Origin: an uncultured Caulobacterales bacterium | Lineage (GTDB): Bacteria; Pseudomonadota; Alphaproteobacteria; Caulobacterales; Maricaulaceae | Assembly: GCA_938009235.1 (NCBI GenBank) | Contig: CALLIK010000007.1 | Coordinates: forward strand, 248,001-312,000 | Reading direction: 5' to 3' | DNA: 64,000 bases | Shown here: piece by piece, positions 45,458 to 54,005 of the stretch | Layout: every line of letters begins with the position of its first letter | Position numbering within the stretch: the first letter of the stretch is position 1 | Notes under the pieces: generated by a model | What the model saw: only the letters and a program-made list of their open reading frames with translations | Databases searched by the model: none | What the model was told of the DNA's origin: nothing | Made by a program: the position numbers and the translations under genes

Positions 45458-46257
45458 TGAGATCATTAATCTTCAATATTTTTTCTTACCTTACGACAGC
45501 TTTTTATATTTTGACCTGTCTATTATTCTCCTTTGCCCCGGGACGTAAGGCCCTAATGGGCGCGCTCAAGCGCTACACCAAATTTATGGTGTGGGGCATG
45601 CGCCGCATTGTCGGCATGGAAATTGTAGTTCGAGGTAAAGAGAATATCCCTGTGACAGGGCCCGTTATTATCGCGTCCAAGCATCAATCCTATGGCGATG
45701 GGTTTGTTATCTTCTCGCAATTTGATGACCTCTCTTTCGTAACAGGCGACCACCTAGAAAGATACTGGGGCATAAAACGTCTTCTATCCAAGATGAATGC
45801 TGTGGTTATTGACAGCTGTGGTGGGTCAGACTCTCAAGCCAAAATGGAAAAACAAGCCGCCTCAATTCGGTCTGAAGGTCGTCGCCTCTTGATTTTCCCT
45901 GAAGGCCATCTCTCGCGTATTGGTCGGCACCACAAATACCGCAAAGGCGTTTGGCATTTACAGCAGGACTTTAACTGCCCCGTTATTCCAGTTGCAAACA
46001 CGCTGGGCCAACGCTGGAATCAAACTGATTGGCAAAAATTTTCAGGCAAAGCCATCATCGAATTCCTTGAGCCCATTCAACCTGGTCTCGACAAGGACGT
46101 CTTCATGGCTCAGTTACAAGACCGCATTGAGAGTCGCTCTATTGAATTGCTTGACCTTGACGATCTAGGCGCGCTTAATCTTGATGATATTGGTAAATTA
46201 GAAGAGAATAGCACCGCTCTTGCTAAAAGGTTGGCACGCGAAGCTGAAGAGGCTTAG
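45457..46257 (+). CDS. plsC: 1-acyl-sn-glycerol-3-phosphate acyltransferase
   Basis: The 266-residue protein has an N-terminal membrane helix (about 5-28) and the PlsC motifs: ASKHQSYGDGF, the HX4D catalytic motif with the fourth residue varied, and IFPEGHLSRIG, plus VIPVANTLG. It adds the second acyl chain to lysophosphatidate in phospholipid synthesis. ATG overlaps the tetR stop (TAATG). The gene downstream encodes an LplT-like transporter, suggesting lysophospholipid re-acylation. Confidence 0.9.
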   Translation: MRSLIFNIFSYLTTAFYILTCLLFSFAPGRKALMGALKRYTKFMVWGMRRIVGMEIVVRGKENIPVTGPVIIASKHQSYGDGFVIFSQFDDLSFVTGDHLERYWGIKRLLSKMNAVVIDSCGGSDSQAKMEKQAASIRSEGRRLLIFPEGHLSRIGRHHKYRKGVWHLQQDFNCPVIPVANTLGQRWNQTDWQKFSGKAIIEFLEPIQPGLDKDVFMAQLQDRIESRSIELLDLDDLGALNLDDIGKLEENSTALAKRLAREAEEA

Positions 46258-46266
46258 GCAAATACT

Positions 46267-47616
46267 ATGGCTAACACTAAAATGATCAACGTTGAAACTA
46301 AGCGCCCTCCGCTTTTGCTCTCGCGGCGTTTTGCTCCGCTATTTGTTCTTTTCCAAACAGGTACATTCAATGACAACGCGCTAAAGAACGCATTGATTGC
46401 GCTCATATCTTATGTTGCATTGGTCAATGACTCTTTTAATTTTCTGCCGGGTGTGCCTCAGGAGGCAAAAGTTCCTATCGCGGCGCTGATTTTTACGATT
46501 CCATTTTTAGTCTTTTGTTCAATCGCAGGACAAATAGCTGATAAAGTCGATCGAGGCGTTATATTCCGCTGGATAAAACGTGCCGAAGTCATAATCATGA
46601 TGGTCGCAGGTTTAGGTTTTATCTTGCAAAGTGTCGCTTTGTTAGCCTTTTCTCTAGCTTTGATGGGAACCCAGTCAGCCTTCTTTGCACCCACAAAGAA
46701 CGCGGTTCTGCCACAATGGTTAGACAGCGACGAGTTGATCAAAGGCAATGGTCTTTTGTCAGGCGGGCAGTTTGCTTTTCTTTTGATTGGTACAATAGTT
46801 GGCTTAAAGATGGCTACCGATTACGCTATTCTTTTGGCGGTGCTCTTAATGGTTATCGCTATCATCGGATGGTTGGCCGCGGAAACCTGTCCGCCTGCGC
46901 CTGCGCCTAATCCTGACCTGAAGGTCAACTATAATCCGATTACGGCCATCATCGGGGTTTTGAAACAAATTTTTGAACATCCTGACGTATTGCGCCCTTG
47001 GCTCGGGATTGCCTGGTTCTATGCGTTGTCGACAATATTTCTGACATCGTTCCCTAGCTTTATTGCCGATGTCATGGGCTATGAAAAAGGGGTTTTAGAA
47101 ACTGTCCTTGTTGTCTCAACTGTTGCAATCTTAATTGGGTCTTTATTTACAATGTTCATTGGGACACTGAAAATTTGGGGACCTGAATCAATCCGACTTG
47201 TTGCGGTAGGCATCATTGGCGTGACTCTATTCTCGGCGTTACTCTATTTGGCCCCTTCACCAAAATACTTAGGTGAAGAAACATATGGTCCAGCCAAAGA
47301 GTTTCTATCAGATTCTAACACCCCCCTCTTTTTGTTGGCGATGTCGGGAACTTCTTTTTTCAGCGGAATTTTCGTCGTGCCCCTTCAGGCTATGGCGCAA
47401 CGCCGTGCGCATCCAAAAATTCGTGCTCAGCTCATGAGCGCAGGATCTGTGTTGTATAATTTCTTCGTCAACATCGTGACCTTCGCGCTGATTGGATTGG
47501 CTATGATGAGCATGCCGCCCAAAGCGCCGTTCTTGATGGTTGTTATAGGCAGCGCCTGTGTTGCGGTCTATTCGATTTGGCGGATGTTTCACCTTGAGGC
47601 CCGAAAACAATATTAA
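46267..47616 (+). CDS. LplT-like MFS transporter
   Basis: The 449-residue protein has 12 predicted membrane segments. The N-terminal motif FQTGTFNDNALKNALIAL and MGTQSAFFAPTKNAVLPQWL match the LplT branch of MFS proteins, which flip lysophospholipids inwards. It lies 9 bases after plsC, the usual functional partner for re-acylation. It lacks the acyl-ACP synthetase fusion of other systems. Confidence 0.85.
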   Translation: MANTKMINVETKRPPLLLSRRFAPLFVLFQTGTFNDNALKNALIALISYVALVNDSFNFLPGVPQEAKVPIAALIFTIPFLVFCSIAGQIADKVDRGVIFRWIKRAEVIIMMVAGLGFILQSVALLAFSLALMGTQSAFFAPTKNAVLPQWLDSDELIKGNGLLSGGQFAFLLIGTIVGLKMATDYAILLAVLLMVIAIIGWLAAETCPPAPAPNPDLKVNYNPITAIIGVLKQIFEHPDVLRPWLGIAWFYALSTIFLTSFPSFIADVMGYEKGVLETVLVVSTVAILIGSLFTMFIGTLKIWGPESIRLVAVGIIGVTLFSALLYLAPSPKYLGEETYGPAKEFLSDSNTPLFLLAMSGTSFFSGIFVVPLQAMAQRRAHPKIRAQLMSAGSVLYNFFVNIVTFALIGLAMMSMPPKAPFLMVVIGSACVAVYSIWRMFHLEARKQY

Positions 47617-47647
47617 GTCAGTCAAATTTAACGTGCTCGAACTGTAT

Positions 47648-47663
47648 TTAACACTGGATTAAC
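47648..47663 (+). promoter_or_regulatory. CtrA-type box upstream of ialB
   Basis: TTAA, seven bases (CACTGGA), then TTAAC exactly fits the CtrA consensus TTAA-N7-TTAAC of alphaproteobacteria. It is about 26 bases before the ialB start. That CtrA is present in this genome is assumed, not seen. Confidence 0.6.
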
Positions 47664-47689
47664 CCTGTAGACCGCACAGTAGATGCATC

Positions 47690-48208
47690 ATGACACGTTT
47701 CTTTTTTACTCTCATTAGCGGCCTCTTATTGGGTGCGGGCCTCAGTGCTACAAGTGCCGAAGCACAAAGCGCCTCAAAGCTTGCGGGTACGCATGGTGAC
47801 TGGGCGGTTTATACAAAAGGCACAGGACCTGAACGTCTCTGTTATGTCCTAAGCGAAGCGGCCACTAAGTCACCAAGTTCGGTTGACCACGGCGACATCT
47901 ATTTCATGGTCTCAAACTGGAAAAATGGCGCAGCTTCAGAACAACCCTCTTTTCTCGCAGGCTATCCATTAAAAACAACACGCGCGCCCAAAGCCATAGT
48001 CGGCTCAACGACGCTGACGATGTTTGCCGCTGATAATGAGGCCTTTATCACAGAACGCTCGAACGAGCGTAAACTCGTCTCTAAAATGCGGGCAGGCTCT
48101 TCTATGACTGTCTCCGCTGTCTCTACACGCGGGACACAAACACGCTATACATTTTCATTGAAGGGCGTGACTGCCGCATTGAAACAAAGCAAATTGGCTT
48201 GCAGTTAG
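47690..48208 (+). CDS. Invasion-associated locus B (IalB)-family protein
   Basis: The 172-residue protein has a signal peptide (about 1-25, ending ATSAEAQ) and an IalB domain: GTHGDWAVYTKGTGPERLCYVLSE, VSNWKNGAASEQPSFLAGYPL, and a C-terminal Cys that could pair with Cys in the RLCYVL segment. It is likely periplasmic or surface-located. In Bartonella the family is linked to erythrocyte invasion, but most members are of unknown function. A CtrA-type box lies just upstream. Confidence 0.87.
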   Translation: MTRFFFTLISGLLLGAGLSATSAEAQSASKLAGTHGDWAVYTKGTGPERLCYVLSEAATKSPSSVDHGDIYFMVSNWKNGAASEQPSFLAGYPLKTTRAPKAIVGSTTLTMFAADNEAFITERSNERKLVSKMRAGSSMTVSAVSTRGTQTRYTFSLKGVTAALKQSKLACS

Positions 48209-48223
48209 ATCCTTTTGAAGGAT
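48209..48223 (+). terminator. Weak hairpin after ialB
   Basis: ATCCTT TTG AAGGAT forms a 6-base stem with a 3-base loop immediately at the ialB stop. AAAATTT follows, not a clean T-run, so this is a weak terminator candidate. Confidence 0.35.
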
Positions 48224-48292
48224 AAAATTTCTTACAACTTTGCTTAGGGAATAAACTTCGTCATATTTGATGGCGGTATGAGAGACTTTAAT

Positions 48293-49111
48293 ATGAGCAT
48301 AGAAATTGGCATATTAGGCGCAGACGGTCGCATGGGTGGAGCCGTTATTCGCGCGATCGCATCACATGCAACAGCCAAGCTAGGTGCCGCGCTTACGGTT
48401 CCGCAGTCTCCCAACCTAGGAAAAGACGCAGGCTTAATAGCTGGAATCGCTGACCAAGGCGTTCCACTAAGCCATGACCTTCACGCAGCCTTAGATAAGT
48501 GTGATGTGCTGATCGATTTCTCTGCCCCAAAAGCCTCTATCGACGCTGCGCTCGTTTTATCTGACACAGAACATCCAGTGCGGTGCCGCGCGATGGTATC
48601 TGGGACGACTGGATTTACGAGCTCTGAAACCACTGTGCTCGAATCTACCGCTAAAGGCCTTGCCCTTTTGCGCTCTGGTAATTTTTCACCAGGCGTCACC
48701 GCACTCTCTGCGCTCGTGGAACTTGCCACTGAAAAATTGGGTCAAGGTTGGGACATTGAGGTGCTTGAAATGCATCACCGCCACAAAGTTGACGCGCCGT
48801 CTGGTACGGCCTTGTTACTTGGCGAAGCTGCGGCCAACGGTCGAGGTTTAAACTTCCAAAAGGCGCAAGTGTTGTCACGCGAAGGCATGACAGGCGCGCG
48901 AAGAGATGATGAAATTGGATTTGCGACTTTACGCGGCGGCAGTGTCGTCGGGCGTCACGACGTTATTCTAGCCTCAGAACTAGAGATGATAACCCTCTCC
49001 CATGATGCTTTGGATAGGTCTGTATTTGCAAAAGGAGCTGTTTCGGCGGCGCTTTGGCTCTTGGATCAACCCAAAGGTCTTTATTCTATGCGGGATGTTT
49101 TAGGGTTTTAA
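48293..49111 (+). CDS. dapB: 4-hydroxy-tetrahydrodipicolinate reductase
   Basis: The start at 48293 is chosen because AGAG lies 8 bases upstream and it gives the normal MSIEIGILGADGRMGGAV N-terminus; an ATG at 48278 adds five residues. The 272-residue protein has the NAD(P) motif GADGRMGG, SGTTGF and the catalytic HHRHKVDAPSGTALLLGE. It catalyses a step of lysine and diaminopimelate synthesis. It overlaps the convergent gene by 4 bases. Confidence 0.95.
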   Translation: MSIEIGILGADGRMGGAVIRAIASHATAKLGAALTVPQSPNLGKDAGLIAGIADQGVPLSHDLHAALDKCDVLIDFSAPKASIDAALVLSDTEHPVRCRAMVSGTTGFTSSETTVLESTAKGLALLRSGNFSPGVTALSALVELATEKLGQGWDIEVLEMHHRHKVDAPSGTALLLGEAAANGRGLNFQKAQVLSREGMTGARRDDEIGFATLRGGSVVGRHDVILASELEMITLSHDALDRSVFAKGAVSAALWLLDQPKGLYSMRDVLGF

Positions 49112-49611
49112 AACGTGTCGCCAAAATCGGGATCGCCGTAAAGATACTCATCGATTTCCGACTGAAGACTGCCTGGCGTATTTTGATGATAATGCCGTGC
49201 GGCAAGATATCCAATGCCGACCCAAACCGCGATCATTCCAAAAAACAGGAAGAACTGCCAGACCAAGTAACCCGGCTCGATGACGCGGCTTTGACCTGAT
49301 AGATTATACATCACGTTCAACCCATATTCGAAAACTATCATGGCTATCGGTGTGACAACCAAGATAGCGACCATCGCCCCCGCAACATGTAACGGCCCGC
49401 GAGGTCTGTAAACGCGTCTATAAATACGCTCATACGCTTCGCGTGCTAACGTGTCAGGTAACATCCCGTTTCCGTATTTATACTCATAATCCTCTCGCGC
49501 ATCCGCCCGAACGCGCATCCAAGCCAGTCCCGCGCGCAGACCAAAAAAGACCGCCAAAGTCGCCATGAGCGTCAGAGCCCACCAAAAAGATATTCCATCA
49601 AAACTTTGCAT
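49108..49611 (-). CDS. Hypothetical membrane protein, three predicted TM segments
   Basis: The 167-residue protein is not recognised. Hydrophobic stretches lie at about 10-28, 75-100 and 118-140. A soluble basic linker (VRADAREDYEYKYGNGMLPD, 33-52) joins the first two. The C-terminus is acidic. It shares its stop region with dapB: TTAA provides both stop codons on opposite strands. Confidence 0.6.
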   Translation of the reverse strand: MQSFDGISFWWALTLMATLAVFFGLRAGLAWMRVRADAREDYEYKYGNGMLPDTLAREAYERIYRRVYRPRGPLHVAGAMVAILVVTPIAMIVFEYGLNVMYNLSGQSRVIEPGYLVWQFFLFFGMIAVWVGIGYLAARHYHQNTPGSLQSEIDEYLYGDPDFGDTF

Positions 49612-49759
49612 AGTTATAATATAACGATTTATAAAACGAGTTACAAGACCCAGCGCCCTGTGTTTAGCTTTGCCCCAAACGCATTGCTATACCGTATCAA
49701 CGTAGTTAGGCGTTTGAATTGATCGTCGCTACACTACGTCTTGCCAAGAAAGTCACATC

Positions 49760-50305
49760 ATGTCGTCAGACCCCTCCCCGACCATCGGTTTTATTAGCGG
49801 CTCCCTTCGCGAAGGGTCCATCAACAAGCAGCTCGAAAATGCATTTATCAAACGCTTCGAGAGGGCGGGCGCGACATGTGCCACGATTAACCTTGGCGAA
49901 TATGACTTGCCACTATTTCATGGTGACCTAGACGCGCCAACAGGTTTAGCGGCCCTTATAAAGGACATGAATGGTTGTGATGGTTTGGTTGTGATTAGCC
50001 CTGAATATAATGGCGGCCTACCGCCTGTGTTAAAAAACGCAATCGATTGGATTTCCACAGCTGACACGACACCCTTCCGTGAGCGCTATTGGGGAATCAG
50101 CTCCTGCACACCTGGCCCGATGAGCGGCATCATGTGTATGCGCCAAATCAATTACATATTGATGCGGCTCGGCGCACATGTCTCGCCGTTTCAAGTCGGT
50201 GTTGGTAACGCGGCAGATGCTTTTGATGCTGACGGTGAATTGGTTGCAGGCTGTCCTGCTACTCTTCCAGACAAAATGGTTGCTGATATGTTGATGCACG
50301 TTTGA
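49760..50305 (+). CDS. NADPH-dependent FMN reductase
   Basis: The 181-residue flavodoxin-like protein has the FMN phosphate-binding GSLREGSINKQLENAF loop and VVISPEYNGGLPPVLKNAIDW, the family signature. It transfers NAD(P)H electrons to FMN or to quinone-like substrates; the partner is unknown. It is followed 3 bases later by nth on the same strand. Confidence 0.9.
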   Translation: MSSDPSPTIGFISGSLREGSINKQLENAFIKRFERAGATCATINLGEYDLPLFHGDLDAPTGLAALIKDMNGCDGLVVISPEYNGGLPPVLKNAIDWISTADTTPFRERYWGISSCTPGPMSGIMCMRQINYILMRLGAHVSPFQVGVGNAADAFDADGELVAGCPATLPDKMVADMLMHV

Positions 50306-50308
50306 TCC

Positions 50309-50992
50309 ATGGCCGCCAAAGAAAAATTATATAAGACCCTGCCGCGTCCAAAAATAAATCGGGCGCAGATAGCTGAGATATATCGCCGCCTTTCAATTGA
50401 GCGTCCCTCACCCAAGACAGAGTTAGACTACGTCAATCCCTATACACTTGTCGTGGCCGTTGCCCTGTCCGCGCAAGCGACTGACATAGGTGTCAATAAA
50501 GCGACTAAAGCTCTATTCCTCATCGCGGACACACCTGAGAAAATGTTAGCCCTAGGCGAAGATACTGTCCGTGATCACATAAAAACAATCGGCCTGTATC
50601 GTAACAAAGCCAAGAACGTGATCAAACTCTCGCAAATGCTTGTCGATGAATATGACAGCGAAGTCCCCAACACGCGTGAGGACCTCGTTCGTCTACCTGG
50701 TGTAGGTCGCAAGACTGCGAATGTAGTTCTCAATGAAGTCTTCGGCCAACCCACCATGGCCGTTGATACGCATATCTTCCGCGTCGCGAACCGAACGGGT
50801 ATGGCCCCAGGTAAAGATGTCTTAGAAGTCGAGTTAAACTTGTTACGCGTAACACCAGAAGATTATCTTCTCGGGGCGCATCATTGGGTTTTGCTGCATG
50901 GGCGCTATGTTTGTAAGGCGCGGACCCCAGAATGTTACGCCTGCCCCATTCAAGATATCTGTAGATTTACTAAAAAGACACCTGCGCCCTAG
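50309..50992 (+). CDS. nth: Endonuclease III
   Basis: The 227-residue protein has the helix-hairpin-helix LPGVGRKTANVVLNEVFG with catalytic Lys, the Asp in MAVDTHIFRVANRTG, and a C-terminal 4Fe-4S motif spaced C-x6-C-x2-C-x5-C (CKARTPECYACPIQDIC). It is a bifunctional DNA glycosylase/AP lyase for oxidised pyrimidines. An FMN reductase gene precedes it. Confidence 0.96.
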   Translation: MAAKEKLYKTLPRPKINRAQIAEIYRRLSIERPSPKTELDYVNPYTLVVAVALSAQATDIGVNKATKALFLIADTPEKMLALGEDTVRDHIKTIGLYRNKAKNVIKLSQMLVDEYDSEVPNTREDLVRLPGVGRKTANVVLNEVFGQPTMAVDTHIFRVANRTGMAPGKDVLEVELNLLRVTPEDYLLGAHHWVLLHGRYVCKARTPECYACPIQDICRFTKKTPAP

Positions 50993-51437
50993 CTGGCATA
51001 AATGAACCCTAGATAAACTTAACCTATATGTAATCGGAGCCCCATTTATATCACATATTGCAATGAATTTTCACTCTACATCTTACATATTTGAAAAACC
51101 ATCTGTGTCAGAGGGGCGGAATTTAAGTTACAATTCGACAGAGTGAATAAAATTTGTGATTTAAATCAAACCCTTAATAAAATAACAGTCATACGAATGA
51201 CGACAGGTTAAAGTTAAGCTAACATATATCCGAATCATTGAAAATTAGACTTGATCCACTCAATTCATCTATGCAACTAACGTCCCTCTGACCTGGGGGC
51301 GCATGGTAGAGCTATGCCGTTCAGAAAATATTCATCTAATCTATGCGCAAACAGGGGCGTTAATATTTAATTTACTCTAATCCTGTGTGGAAAAAACCTC
51401 AATCCTGAGGCGCGGGTGACAGAGGGGGACATTCCTA
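50993..51437. other. Long AT-rich leader upstream of the beta-barrel gene
   Basis: These 445 bases hold no gene. A CRP/FNR-type palindrome (GTGAT TTAA ATCAA) is at 51156-51169. A small hairpin (CCTCA/TGAGG) is at 51397-51410 before a strong GAGGGGG site. A possible stem (GCATGG/CTATGC, with one G-U pair) is at 51302-51318. The length suggests a regulated or structured 5' leader for the abundant outer-membrane protein that follows. Confidence 0.45.
51156..51169. promoter_or_regulatory. CRP/FNR-family site candidate
   Basis: GTGAT-TTAA-ATCAA matches the FNR/FixK consensus TTGAT-N4-ATCAA in 9 of 10 fixed positions. It lies 269 bases upstream of the barrel gene, so whether it controls that gene is uncertain. 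Confidence 0.4.
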
Positions 51438-52943
51438 ATGAAGACATATCTATTTAGCGCCGTATCCGTTTTGAGCTTGCTCGCGGCTGGTGGGGCAACT
51501 GCACATGATGGCGCAGACAATAATGACCGAGCTCACGCAGAAGACCACGGTTGGTACTTACGCGGAAACACAGGTTATGGCGTACACACTGACACTGATA
51601 TTACTGGTGGCATCGATAGCTCTTACCACGGTAACGGCCTTCAAAGTGAAGGTAACACGGCCTACTCTTTGGGTGCGGGTTATGATTTCGGTGAACATTG
51701 GCGCCTAGAACTAGACGCAGACTCACTAGAAACGTCACTCGGTTCAATCAGCCAAACACCAAGTTCTAAAGGCTCGCTCGCAACAGAGTCAGTCATGTTG
51801 AACGCTATATACGACTTTGATGGCTTCGGCAGAATTGAGCCTTACATCGGTGCAGGTGCTGGTTTGGTATCGGGCAAAGGCCGCTTTGCGTCACATGACT
51901 TCGCTAGCGTAGACAATGTGCTCGTGACAAACCCAACTTGTGTTGGTGACAGAACCGCTTTTGATTCATCTAGCTGTGCAATCAGCGACTCTGATACAGG
52001 GTTCGGATGGCAGCTATTGGCTGGCCTTGGTTACCAAATTTCTGAAAAGCTAACGTGGGACACACACTATACGTATCTCAATGGTCCTGATTTAGATCTA
52101 GATGGTCATATTGTAAATTCTGCTACAGGCGCATTTGCAAATACTTCATCCAAACTCTCTGATGTTGGCGCACATACGGTCATGACAGGTCTTCGCTATC
52201 GCTTTGGTGAGCAACACAGCACACCAGTTGCAATCGCGCCTAAGCCTGTTGTTCAGCCACGCGTTGTAGACGTTGTTCCAGATTACATCTGTTGGGACGG
52301 ATCTTCAGTCAGCACGGCTAGCTTGTGTGCTCCAGAACCAGTTCCTGTTGTTACAAAAACATGTTGGGATGGATCAATCATCGACACAACGTCGACATGT
52401 CCAACACAAGTCGTTCAGGCACCTGTTACGACATATAATTGTTGGGATGGATCAGTTGTATATGACTTGGCAACTTGCCCAGTTGAACCTGTTACACAAA
52501 TCGCAACAACAAACTTGAACGCTTGTGGTAGTTCACCAGTCGCCATCTTTGATGTGCCTGTGAACAAGTCACCTAAGCAAATGTCTCGCTTGGGTACGAT
52601 GCCAGAATTTGGCGATAGCCATGGCCTCACACCAGATCAGTTCTATCAGAAGCTAGATGCGCGTTATAACGCAACATCAAACGACAAAGCTTACTTGAAC
52701 TACCTGTTCAAATCGATGGGTTACAGCAATGGTTGGGCAGACGCACAGCCATACATGTTCAGCGAAACTGTTCTTCCAATCGGAACAACTGGATTGCTTG
52801 GCCTGGGTGAGCAGCATCACTATAGCTACTCAATCTTGCCGACGAACGATCATGATCGTCAAGCATTCCGCATCCAAAGTGCAAATGGCTCAGTCATTCA
52901 CTTCATGAAAACATGTGGTAACTACATGTATGCTTGCGAATAG
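51438..52943 (+). CDS. Outer-membrane beta-barrel protein with CWDGS repeats and unknown C-terminal domain
   Basis: The 501-residue protein has a signal peptide (about 1-22, ending ATAHD). An OmpA-like eight-strand barrel follows (about 38-255, alternating hydrophobic strands, aromatic ends such as TGLRYRF). Then come three CWDGS units with paired cysteines in a proline-rich linker (DYICWDGSSV, KTCWDGSIID, YNCWDGSVVY). Residues about 365-501 are a domain I do not recognise, ending with two further cysteines. An OmpA-type peptidoglycan-binding motif is absent. It probably sits in the outer membrane with a periplasmic or surface tail. Confidence 0.82.
   Translation: MKTYLFSAVSVLSLLAAGGATAHDGADNNDRAHAEDHGWYLRGNTGYGVHTDTDITGGIDSSYHGNGLQSEGNTAYSLGAGYDFGEHWRLELDADSLETSLGSISQTPSSKGSLATESVMLNAIYDFDGFGRIEPYIGAGAGLVSGKGRFASHDFASVDNVLVTNPTCVGDRTAFDSSSCAISDSDTGFGWQLLAGLGYQISEKLTWDTHYTYLNGPDLDLDGHIVNSATGAFANTSSKLSDVGAHTVMTGLRYRFGEQHSTPVAIAPKPVVQPRVVDVVPDYICWDGSSVSTASLCAPEPVPVVTKTCWDGSIIDTTSTCPTQVVQAPVTTYNCWDGSVVYDLATCPVEPVTQIATTNLNACGSSPVAIFDVPVNKSPKQMSRLGTMPEFGDSHGLTPDQFYQKLDARYNATSNDKAYLNYLFKSMGYSNGWADAQPYMFSETVLPIGTTGLLGLGEQHHYSYSILPTNDHDRQAFRIQSANGSVIHFMKTCGNYMYACE
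52290..52453 (+). repeat. Three CWDGS-coding direct repeats
   Basis: Near-identical 14-mers TGTTGGGAYGGATC occur at 52290, 52362 and 52440. They encode the repeated CWDGS motif; spacing is 72 and 78 bases, i.e. 24 and 26 codons. Confidence 0.85.
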
Positions 52944-52987
52944 TCTTCGCCTCTAAATTCGCTGTGATCCCTTGCGGGTCACAGTTC

Positions 52988-53026
52988 GAAGCCCGCCTCG
53001 GTTCTACCGATAGCGGGTTTCTTTTT
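52988..53026 (+). terminator. Rho-independent terminator after the barrel gene
   Basis: AAGCCCGC pairs with GCGGGTTT (G-T pair included) around a 16-base loop, followed by TTTCTTTTT. A second hairpin (CTGTGA/TCACAG) lies just before, at 52962-52984. Confidence 0.8.
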
Positions 53027-53154
53027 GCCTAGAAATAAATTGAGACTCAAATAAGTTTGAAGGCGAACAAGTGTTTACCCCGCATGTCTTCCATTGTGGC
53101 GTTTCAGCCAATCTTTATGTCCCGCAGCGTTTTTAAACCTGCTACTGCCAAACC

Positions 53155-53985
53155 ATGCGGCTCGTTTTCCTCACACTTATTGTTCTAATTGCCTTTGCGG
53201 GAAATTCAGTTTTGGCACGTCTCGCGTTAAGTGGAGACGGGATTGGACCTTGGGGTTTTTCCTTGATCCGTTTTGCGTCAGGCGCGTTGATGCTTTTATG
53301 TCTCGCGAAACCCGCTGTGAGTTGGCGGGCGGGAAGTTGGGTCGCGGCGATTGCGCTCTGCGCCTATGGCGTGTTTTTCTCCTTCGCTTATTTGAAACTC
53401 GCAACGGGAACAGGGGCGCTCTTATTATTCGCTACCGTTCAGCTCACGATGTTGACTATCGCGTTTACGCGCGGAGAACGCTTGCGTCGCCTGCAATGGG
53501 TTGGCCTTATATTGGCCGCCAGCGGGTTAATCTATTTGCTCGCGCCGGGACTGGACGCGCCATCCCCCATAGGGACCGCCTTAATGATAGCGTCTGGTAT
53601 TGGGTGGGGTGTTTATTCCGTTCTGGGTAAAGCCGCAGGTGATCCCGTTGCGCGTACATCAGGTAATTTTACCCGGGCCGCAATTTTATTGTTGATCGCA
53701 ACGCCGCTACTGCTTTGGCTATTTCCCGAAGCTCAACCCTCACCAAGCGGCATTGGCCTCGCTATACTCTCTGGGACCGTCACATCAGGTCTAGGTTACG
53801 CACTTTGGTATCGAGTTTTACGGGATTTGCCTGTGACGACAGCGGCTGTTTCCCAGCTTTCCGTTCCCGTCATCGCAGCCATTGGCGGCGCGATATTTGT
53901 ATTCGAACCTGTAACGGTCGCATTCACGATCGCTTGTTCAGTTGTTTTGGTGGGCGTTGGCCTCGCCACAATAAAGACGCCCTAA
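53155..53985 (+). CDS. EamA-family DMT transporter
   Basis: The 276-residue protein has ten hydrophobic segments in two EamA halves. Conserved elements are FSLIRFASGALML and YALWYRVLRDLPVTTAAV-like in the second half, with a short loop between. It is probably an inner-membrane exporter of a metabolite or amino acid; substrate unknown. It is convergent with the ATP-grasp gene 20 bases away. Confidence 0.88.
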   Translation: MRLVFLTLIVLIAFAGNSVLARLALSGDGIGPWGFSLIRFASGALMLLCLAKPAVSWRAGSWVAAIALCAYGVFFSFAYLKLATGTGALLLFATVQLTMLTIAFTRGERLRRLQWVGLILAASGLIYLLAPGLDAPSPIGTALMIASGIGWGVYSVLGKAAGDPVARTSGNFTRAAILLLIATPLLLWLFPEAQPSPSGIGLAILSGTVTSGLGYALWYRVLRDLPVTTAAVSQLSVPVIAAIGGAIFVFEPVTVAFTIACSVVLVGVGLATIKTP

Positions 53986-54005
53986 GTCTCACCCATTTTT
54001 GCAAC

